Assembly (NCBI GenBank): GCA_016721115.1
Contig: JADKIW010000001.1
Coordinates: forward strand, 3,487,501-3,551,500
DNA: 64,000 nucleotides
Reading direction: 5' to 3'
DNA from: Candidatus Defluviilinea proxima
GTDB lineage: Bacteria; Chloroflexota; Anaerolineae; Anaerolineales; Villigracilaceae
Shown here piece by piece: positions 59,102 through 64,000 of this stretch; position 1 is the stretch's first letter, and every line of letters starts with the position of its first letter. The notes beneath the pieces are model-generated. The model was not told the origin of the DNA. It searched no databases and saw only the letters and a list, made by a program, of their open reading frames with translations. Position numbers and translations under genes: made by a program.

Positions 59102-59123
59102 GATTCAGCTCCTATGAAGTAGT

Positions 59124-59570
59124 CTACTTTTGAAACAACGACGTGTATTCACCATATCCCTCTTCTTCAAGGTTTTCTACAGGGACGAACATCAACGAAG
59201 CTGAGTTCATGCAATACCGCAAGCCTGTGGGCGCAGGGCCATCATCGAAGACGTGGCCTAGATGCGAATTGGCATTCTTCGAACGGACCTCCGTCCGTGG
59301 CATGAAGAGTTTGTAATCAGTATGGGTGACCACATTGTCTGGCTCAAGCGGCTTGGTGAAACTGGGCCAGCCTGTACCGGAGTCATATTTATCCAATGAA
59401 CTGAACAATGGCTCGCCTGAGACAATATCCACGTAAATGCCAGGGCGTTTGTTGTTCCAAAACGCATTGGAAAATGGTGGCTCCGTGCCTTCGCGTTGTG
59501 TCACCTCGTATTGCAAGCTTGAGAGTTTCTTACGGAGTTCAATATCTGACGGTTTGGTAAAGGTTTTCAT
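59124..59570 (-). CDS. msrB: Peptide-methionine (R)-S-oxide reductase
   Basis: Predicted 148-residue repair enzyme reducing methionine-R-sulfoxide in proteins. GTEPPFSNAFWNN, PLFSSLDKYDSGTGWPSF, HLGHVFDDGP and the catalytic cysteine in LRYCMNSASL are intact. The two CXXC pairs that bind structural zinc in many MsrB proteins are absent (RSKNANSHLGH), so this is the zinc-free form. GGAGG precedes the ATG. Confidence 0.93.
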   Translation of the reverse strand: MKTFTKPSDIELRKKLSSLQYEVTQREGTEPPFSNAFWNNKRPGIYVDIVSGEPLFSSLDKYDSGTGWPSFTKPLEPDNVVTHTDYKLFMPRTEVRSKNANSHLGHVFDDGPAPTGLRYCMNSASLMFVPVENLEEEGYGEYTSLFQK

Positions 59571-59678
59571 TTGGGCCTCCTATGGAATGAATATCCTTTT
59601 GTGTTACATCCCATAGATAAACTGTCTTGTATATTCTTTACCGTTATGATGCAAGCCGTAAGAATTCTGTAATATCCT

Positions 59679-60164
59679 TTATTGAGGAAGCTTCTCTGTC
59701 AAATTGACTACAATTGCATTGCTGGCTCTAATGAGGTTTTCAGGCGTGATCATAATTTCCTCACCCCATTGGCCTGCACCTGTACCCAGAATGGGTTCAT
59801 TGACAAGACTCGCTTCGAGGAAGGTGCGGAAGTTCGCTGGTTGCCAGCCAAAGGCGGGGATGGAGCCGATAATATATCCAGTGGTTTGCTTCACGATCTC
59901 AGGATCAGCCATTTTGATATTGCGTGAGCCGATCGCTTTTTTGAGGTTTCCTGAGATGGCGTTCTGGTCAGCGCCGAGCATTACAAGTACGCATTCGCCA
60001 CTATCTACTACCTGGAAGATCAAAGTTTTTACAGCCTGACGTTCAGAAAAGCCCAAGACATGGGCAACGTTGGCCGCGCCTTTTTCTGTTTCTGGAGAAA
60101 AGCTTTTGCGTTCGTAAGGAATGTTGTGCTGGTCGAGGTAGGTGTGTGCAGGAAGTTGGATCAT
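59679..60164 (-). CDS. YbaK/EbsC-type aminoacyl-tRNA deacylase-like protein
   Basis: Predicted 161-residue protein with the YbaK/ProX fold. Landmarks: EKGAANVAHVLGFSERQAVKTLIFQ, CVLVMLGADQNAISGNLKKAIG and TGYIIGSIPAFGW, where the GxxxG/P loop and the lysine of the editing pocket (VKTLIF) are conserved. Members hydrolyse mischarged tRNA-Pro. Last gene of a pair with the EamA transporter, overlapping it as ATGA. Confidence 0.86.
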   Translation of the reverse strand: MIQLPAHTYLDQHNIPYERKSFSPETEKGAANVAHVLGFSERQAVKTLIFQVVDSGECVLVMLGADQNAISGNLKKAIGSRNIKMADPEIVKQTTGYIIGSIPAFGWQPANFRTFLEASLVNEPILGTGAGQWGEEIMITPENLIRASNAIVVNLTEKLPQ

Positions 60165-61084
60165 TTGTTATCCCTTGTTGTGTATAAAATGCCTAGCAAT
60201 ATTAATATACCACCGAGCAGAGTTGCAAGTGGAACTGTCTCATTCAAAATAAAAAATGCAAGGATCGCTGAACCCACTGGTTCACTGAGTGTTGTTATGG
60301 CAATGAGCGATGCGGGCAAGTACCGAAGTGCCCAATTGAAAGTTGTATGTCCGATCAGTTGTGGCACGGCCGCAAGCAGAAATATCCAGCCGTATGTTTT
60401 TGTTTCGTACCCAAGTGGCGAGAACCCAGCCGCAAGCATGATAACGATCAACACGATTGCCGCCATTCCATACACTAAAAAAATATAGGGGATGAGGGTC
60501 ATTCCTGCTCGCAACTTTCGTCCGATGATCAAATACCCTGTCACTGCCCATGCCCCAGCCAGTGCAAGGAAGTTCCCCCACATGGCCTTATCTTGGAAAG
60601 CTTGATCGAAACCTGTGCATTGGAGTTTTCCATAGTGAATGCACGCATCGAACAACCCGATAACTGTTCCACCTAAAATAGTCAGCGCCAACCCGATAAT
60701 TGCCGCGCGCGATAATTTCTCGTTTAACAGCATTGGCGATAACAACGCCACCCAAATGGGACTGGTTGTTACGAATAAAGCAGAGCTTGCAACTGTAGTG
60801 TATTCAAGGGAAGATATCCATGTTGCAAAATGAATGGCAAGGAATATCCCTGATATGATACCAAGCGTGATTTGTTTGCGTGTAAGTTTGGCAAGCTCTT
60901 CGCGGTGACGCGTTAACGCCACAGGAGCAAGCAAGAGAGTGGCAAAGGTCAAGCGCAAGGCGGCAATGACAAGCGAAGGAGCACCGTCAGTCTGCGCGAA
61001 GCGGATAAAGATTGAAGCGGTGGAAATGGCCAGTATTGCAATAAGCAGGCTGATGGGAAGAATGATGCGATGTTGTTTGTCCAT
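60161..61084 (-). CDS. EamA/DMT-family transporter
   Basis: Predicted 307-residue membrane protein with ten helices in two EamA repeats (LAISTASIFIRFAQTDGAPSLVIAALRLTFATLLL and the second beginning near TGYLIIGRKLR). The end of each repeat has the typical P/G-rich helix pattern (SEPVGSAILAFFILNE). Substrate unknown; metabolites such as amino acids are typical. Its stop overlaps the YbaK-like start. Confidence 0.88.
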   Translation of the reverse strand: MDKQHRIILPISLLIAILAISTASIFIRFAQTDGAPSLVIAALRLTFATLLLAPVALTRHREELAKLTRKQITLGIISGIFLAIHFATWISSLEYTTVASSALFVTTSPIWVALLSPMLLNEKLSRAAIIGLALTILGGTVIGLFDACIHYGKLQCTGFDQAFQDKAMWGNFLALAGAWAVTGYLIIGRKLRAGMTLIPYIFLVYGMAAIVLIVIMLAAGFSPLGYETKTYGWIFLLAAVPQLIGHTTFNWALRYLPASLIAITTLSEPVGSAILAFFILNETVPLATLLGGILILLGILYTTRDNK

Positions 61085-61250
61085 GCCTCATTGTATCGCT
61101 GTCCGTCAACTTTTGTATTTGGTGTGTTTCTCTCCGAATAGCGTTCAATCTGCTATTGGATTTGGGAATCTAAAACCTGGAACACAGCGGCAATCTGGAA
61201 CGTCAGAGTTCAGCAGGAGTTTGTTACATCAGGTGAATAGAGAGGAAATT

Positions 61251-62015
61251 ATGAGAAAACCAGCCCAACTTCTTTTAATCGTATTTATTGTTTTAGCTAT
61301 TTTAAGCCTTGCATGCAGCAGCACGGTGACCATCTACGAAACCCCAATTCCGCCCAATGTGGAGACAGTTGTTGCCGCCACTTTTGCGGCGTATACAGAG
61401 ACGGCATCTCACATCGTGGTTACAGTTACGCCAACGATGACATCTGTACCGGCCAGCCCAACGGCAGAAAAATTTGGGGAAGTGTATATTTATACGACAG
61501 TCGAGAATGTCAATTTGCGAGCTCAACCGGGGATGTTGTTTCAAGTAAGCCGTGTGTTGCCAATGGGCACGCGTTTGAAACTACTAGGACGTGCGCCTGG
61601 TGGGGAATGGTTGAGTGTACTTGGTGATGATGGCGTTATAGGATGGGTGCATGTCAATGTTGTGCGTGTGGCTTATGATGGCCCTCCGCCTCCTGTTGTA
61701 GAGCCGACAGATGTACTTCTGGTCACCGGTAAATTAGATACAGAGTCAGGTACGCCTGTCAGCGGGGTTGGCTTTGCGGTGTCACAAGGTATTAACCAAA
61801 CACAAGCTGTGACCGACAAGACGGGGCAGTTTTATGCGTATCTTCCTCGCGCCATGAATGGTATTTGGACGGTGGAGTATACGTCTGTTTCTTGCACGAG
61901 TAATACGATGGATGCGAACTGTAGCTGTATCGCAGGCAAGTGTGGCTCTTCAAACCCAACTAAACAAACAGTTACTTTGCCTCAAAATGAGCCATTAAAA
62001 TTCGTTTGGAAATAA
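61251..62015 (+). CDS. SH3-domain lipoprotein
   Basis: Predicted 254-residue surface lipoprotein. The signal LLLIVFIVLAILSLAC has a lipobox cysteine. A T/P/S-rich linker is followed by a bacterial SH3 domain (VNLRAQPGMLFQVSRVLPMGTRLKLLGRAPGGEWLSVLGDDGVIGWVH), then a C-terminal beta domain with a carboxypeptidase-regulatory-like pattern (GKLDTESGTPVSGVGFAV ... TDKTGQFYAYLP). The last 50 residues hold five cysteines in CTSNTMDANCSCIAGKCG. Role probably in cell-wall or glycan binding; no catalytic part. GAGAGGA precedes the ATG. Confidence 0.8.
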   Translation: MRKPAQLLLIVFIVLAILSLACSSTVTIYETPIPPNVETVVAATFAAYTETASHIVVTVTPTMTSVPASPTAEKFGEVYIYTTVENVNLRAQPGMLFQVSRVLPMGTRLKLLGRAPGGEWLSVLGDDGVIGWVHVNVVRVAYDGPPPPVVEPTDVLLVTGKLDTESGTPVSGVGFAVSQGINQTQAVTDKTGQFYAYLPRAMNGIWTVEYTSVSCTSNTMDANCSCIAGKCGSSNPTKQTVTLPQNEPLKFVWK

Positions 62016-62066
62016 TTTCCCTCTTTTAGAATTAAACTCAAGAGAACAGCAAACTGAATATTTTTC

Positions 62067-62095
62067 TTGACACGCGCCCTCCAACGTACTACAAT
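62067..62095 (+). promoter_or_regulatory. Promoter of the superoxide dismutase gene
   Basis: TTGACA (62067-62072), a 17-base spacer and TACAAT (62090-62095). The leader of about 60 bases contains a direct repeat TACATAAAAA (62110-62119 and 62136-62145). Confidence 0.8.
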
Positions 62096-62160
62096 TTTTA
62101 GTGATGAAGTACATAAAAATCTGAATGGGGGCAGATACATAAAAACTAAAGGAGAGAATA

Positions 62161-62763
62161 ATGGCTTTTGAATTACCCAAACTTTCGTACGCGTACGACG
62201 CTCTTGAACCCTATATTGATGCACGCACGATGGAAATCCATCACACGAAGCATCACAATACATACATTACCAATCTTAATGGTGCCGTTGAGAAAACCCC
62301 TGAATTGGCTGGCAAATCACTTGTAGAGTTGTTGAGCGACCTAAACGCAGTCCCTGATGCTGTGCGCGGTGTGGTCCGCAATCATGGCGGTGGCACATAC
62401 AATCACAATCTCTTCTGGGAAATCATGGGACCCAAGGCCGGTGGCGCTCCCAGCGGAGCATTAGCTAAGGCGATCGATTCAGCTTTCGGGTCGTTTGATG
62501 CGTTCAAGGATGAATTCACCAAGTCTGCCACAACCCGTTTCGGATCTGGTTGGGCATGGCTCGTCAAAAAGGGAAGTGGCTTGGCCGTTGTTTCCACCGC
62601 CAATCAGGATTGTCCGCTCTCTGATGGGCAGACTCCCATTCTTGGCATTGATGTTTGGGAACATGCGTATTACTTGAACTACCAGAACCGCCGCCCTGAT
62701 TACATTGCCGCTTGGTGGAATGTTGTGAACTGGAATGCTGTAGCCGACAAGTTCGGTAACTAG
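62161..62763 (+). CDS. sodA: Superoxide dismutase (Fe/Mn family)
   Basis: Predicted 200-residue cytoplasmic enzyme converting superoxide to oxygen and peroxide. Metal ligands: the histidine in MEIHHTKHHNTYI, the histidine in GGGTYNHNLFWE and D-x3-H in DVWEHAYYLNYQNRRPDYI. MGPKAGG and NQDCP after the second ligand favour the manganese type. AAAGGAGAG ribosome site. Its presence means oxygen is met at least transiently. Confidence 0.95.
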   Translation: MAFELPKLSYAYDALEPYIDARTMEIHHTKHHNTYITNLNGAVEKTPELAGKSLVELLSDLNAVPDAVRGVVRNHGGGTYNHNLFWEIMGPKAGGAPSGALAKAIDSAFGSFDAFKDEFTKSATTRFGSGWAWLVKKGSGLAVVSTANQDCPLSDGQTPILGIDVWEHAYYLNYQNRRPDYIAAWWNVVNWNAVADKFGN

Positions 62764-62783
62764 AGATTTTTTCAAAATACATC

Positions 62784-62811
62784 TTGTCTGAGCGTTGAAG
62801 CAAGATATAAT
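62784..62811 (+). promoter_or_regulatory. Promoter of the ferredoxin gene
   Basis: TTGTCT (62784-62789), a 16-base spacer and TATAAT (62806-62811), about 40 bases before the ATG. Confidence 0.65.
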
Positions 62812-62852
62812 ACGGTAACTCGTTCGATCCTAATCCTAAAAGGAGAAATTCC

Positions 62853-63266
62853 ATGACTCACATTATTACCAGCTTGTGCGTTCGTGACCGCGGTTGTATC
62901 GATGTTTGCCCGGTGGAATGCATGGTCCCTGGCCAGCCTGTTGCTGAATGGCCCTGGATCTATATTGACCCCGATACCTGCATCGACTGCGGCGCTTGTG
63001 TCCCTGAGTGCCCGTTCGCGGCCATCTTCCCTGAAGATGAAGTCCCTGCGGCGTATACAGCCAAGGGCGGCGAATATATCAGCCGCGTTGGTCTGACCGG
63101 TCATTACGAAGGCACCAATCATCATGGTTCCCCAGTTGTTTTGGAAATCACCAAACAACTCGCCGCTGGTGAAGTGGTTGACCTAACCCCGGATATCAAG
63201 CCCAACTATGATTTCTTCAAGGGCGGCCCCGGCTACGGCGCGAAAGATTCCGACAACGGAATGTAA
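62853..63266 (+). CDS. Two-cluster bacterial ferredoxin with a C-terminal extension
   Basis: Predicted 137-residue ferredoxin. Cluster-binding cysteines are in CVRDRGCIDVCPVECM near the N-terminus and CIDCGACVPECPFAAIF near residue 43; the spacing in the first group is that of 3Fe/4Fe + 4Fe ferredoxins. About 75 residues follow, rich in charged and glycine residues, with no further cysteines. It is a plausible electron partner of the aldehyde:ferredoxin oxidoreductase. AAAGGAG ribosome site. Confidence 0.92.
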   Translation: MTHIITSLCVRDRGCIDVCPVECMVPGQPVAEWPWIYIDPDTCIDCGACVPECPFAAIFPEDEVPAAYTAKGGEYISRVGLTGHYEGTNHHGSPVVLEITKQLAAGEVVDLTPDIKPNYDFFKGGPGYGAKDSDNGM

Positions 63267-63277
63267 CCCGATCTATG

Positions 63278-63309
63278 AAAAGAGCCACGCAACTGCGTGG
63301 CTCTTTTTT
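63278..63309 (+). terminator. Terminator after the ferredoxin gene
   Basis: AAAGAGCCACGCA and TGCGTGGCTCTTT pair around AC, followed by a T run. A-rich before the stem, so it may also act on the converging gene. Confidence 0.88.
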
Positions 63310-63321
63310 GTTTAAGTTTCA

Positions 63322-64000
63322 CTATGGATTCATGGCGTCCAATAATACGCTCTGTCCGATCCGTTGTGCTTCCCCCGCGTTGTTTTCTTCGAGCAGAACA
63401 ACGATCGCCAGTGGTGCGGCCTGCCAATTGGGTGGTGTGCCTCCAATAAACCAAGTGATGGGGGATTCGTCGCTTTGTGCCTTGCCAATGTGGGACCAAT
63501 AACTATTCCCATCTTTGATATAGGATGCGACCGCCTCATCCCAAGCGGATGACTGAATCGCTTCGAGTGGCTGTCCCTCAGCTGGGAGCGTAAGCCAGCC
63601 ATTCTTTGGCGTGTTTACGGCCATGGCAATACGTGGCGCAGGTACAACACCCTGATGGCTCAATGCCGCAGAGGCCAGCACCATTTGTAGCGGTGATGCA
63701 TTGAATCCTTTCGTCGTATCCAAAGACGGTTGGGCTACGTCCATTTGTAATTTGGGGGTGTTGTCAAAGCCGAAGGTTTTGTATACATTCAACCATTGTT
63801 CTTTATTTAGATCTGTATTTTTATATACCGTTTGACCAAATGGCTCCATCACTGAACCGGTTGGGTAATTCCCTAGAGCGGCACGATTGATCAATGGCTT
63901 TTGTGGATCTGAAAGAAGTTCTGCCGCTGTCTCGTTTAGGAGATTGGGGTCGAATGTGGGGTGTGAGGACATGACCAATATTTCGCCGGTCTCTGCGTTT
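63322..64000 (-). CDS. Penicillin-binding-protein transpeptidase homologue, catalytic motifs lost (partial)
   Basis: The 5' end lies beyond the window. The visible 226 residues align with the transpeptidase domain of class B penicillin-binding proteins: NAETGEILVMSSHPTFDPN, LINRAALGNYPTGSVMEPF, SPLQMVLASAALSHQGVVPAPRI and WFIGGTPPNWQAAPLAIVVLLE. The catalytic S-x-x-K, normally GSTFKPF, reads GSVMEPF with glutamate for lysine, and the KTG triad reads KAQ. It should not form peptide bonds or bind beta-lactams. Domains before this part cannot be seen. Confidence 0.8.
   Translation of the reverse strand, partial: NAETGEILVMSSHPTFDPNLLNETAAELLSDPQKPLINRAALGNYPTGSVMEPFGQTVYKNTDLNKEQWLNVYKTFGFDNTPKLQMDVAQPSLDTTKGFNASPLQMVLASAALSHQGVVPAPRIAMAVNTPKNGWLTLPAEGQPLEAIQSSAWDEAVASYIKDGNSYWSHIGKAQSDESPITWFIGGTPPNWQAAPLAIVVLLEENNAGEAQRIGQSVLLDAMNP

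Noticed and set aside
62101..62160. Direct repeat TACATAAAAA in the superoxide dismutase leader as a riboswitch
   Set aside because: Only a short repeat and a four-base stem; too little structure to support a switch.
1..64000. CRISPR arrays, rRNA genes, prophage or complete insertion sequences
   Set aside because: No regularly spaced repeats, rRNA-like sequence, phage structural genes or transposase reading frames were seen.

Overview
The window looks like chromosome of a free-living bacterium of mid-range base composition. Gene content suggests a member of the Chloroflexota, probably Anaerolineae-like: multi-heme cytochromes, an Npt-type transporter fused to HEAT repeats and a cyclic-nucleotide domain, a YwiC-like protein, aldehyde:ferredoxin oxidoreductase, a SufR-SufCBD-SufSU set, and many T/P-rich linkers behind lipoprotein or membrane anchors. 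The phylum is inferred from gene families; no search was run.

Layout. 1-4.1 kb: tandem paralogous membrane histidine kinases on the minus strand. 4.1-8 kb: tRNA-Leu(GAG) and an amino-acid ABC transporter operon ending in a dimethylarginine-hydrolase-like enzyme. 7.8-19.7 kb: SCP2 protein, aldehyde:ferredoxin oxidoreductase, rpmF, fabD, a PLD-family protein, a SLATT-like membrane protein, an aminotransferase behind a structured leader, pckA, an acyltransferase and a GT-B-like protein. 19.8-23.3 kb: an AT-rich type II restriction-modification island (controller, endonuclease, convergent adenine methyltransferase) flanked by a relic of a pckA 3' end on the left and of an acyl-CoA dehydrogenase 3' end on the right.

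24.7-38.9 kb is the respiratory heart of the window. One minus-strand operon encodes a YwiC-like membrane protein, a DUF2007-like protein, a DsrE/YedF-like protein, a cytochrome c-cytochrome b fusion and a Rieske protein. A second minus-strand operon encodes an ArsR regulator, an octaheme tetrathionate-reductase-family cytochrome, a heptaheme cytochrome fused to a cytochrome b561-type membrane domain, and two YeeE/YedE transporter halves, one carrying a rhodanese domain without its cysteine. I read this as an electron-transfer module for an oxidised sulfur (or nitrogen) compound coupled to sulfur-compound transport. It is the best candidate here for an undescribed system. Its promoter region carries two tandem GTGA-N6-TCAC sites.

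39-43 kb: an XRE-cupin regulator, a NatAB-like ABC exporter and a secreted alpha/beta hydrolase. 43.2-50.6 kb: the complete iron-sulfur assembly locus, with a divergent SufR-like repressor and SufT-like protein and then sufC, sufB, sufD, an unknown protein, sufS, sufU and a Rieske ferredoxin. 50.6-54.8 kb: DUF998-like protein, PIG-L deacetylase, methyltransferase, hisS, an interrupted GNAT gene and tRNA-His. 54.8-59.1 kb: glycogen operon glgA-glgC-malQ. The rest holds msrB, a YbaK-like deacylase, an EamA transporter, an SH3-domain lipoprotein, superoxide dismutase, a ferredoxin, and the end of a penicillin-binding-protein homologue that has lost its catalytic motifs.

A cross-cutting caution: four genes (sufB, the controller gene, the endonuclease gene and a small membrane protein) are each broken in a way that exactly one extra A in a short A run would repair. 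Since sufB is normally essential, this looks more like under-called homopolymers in the assembly than gene decay.
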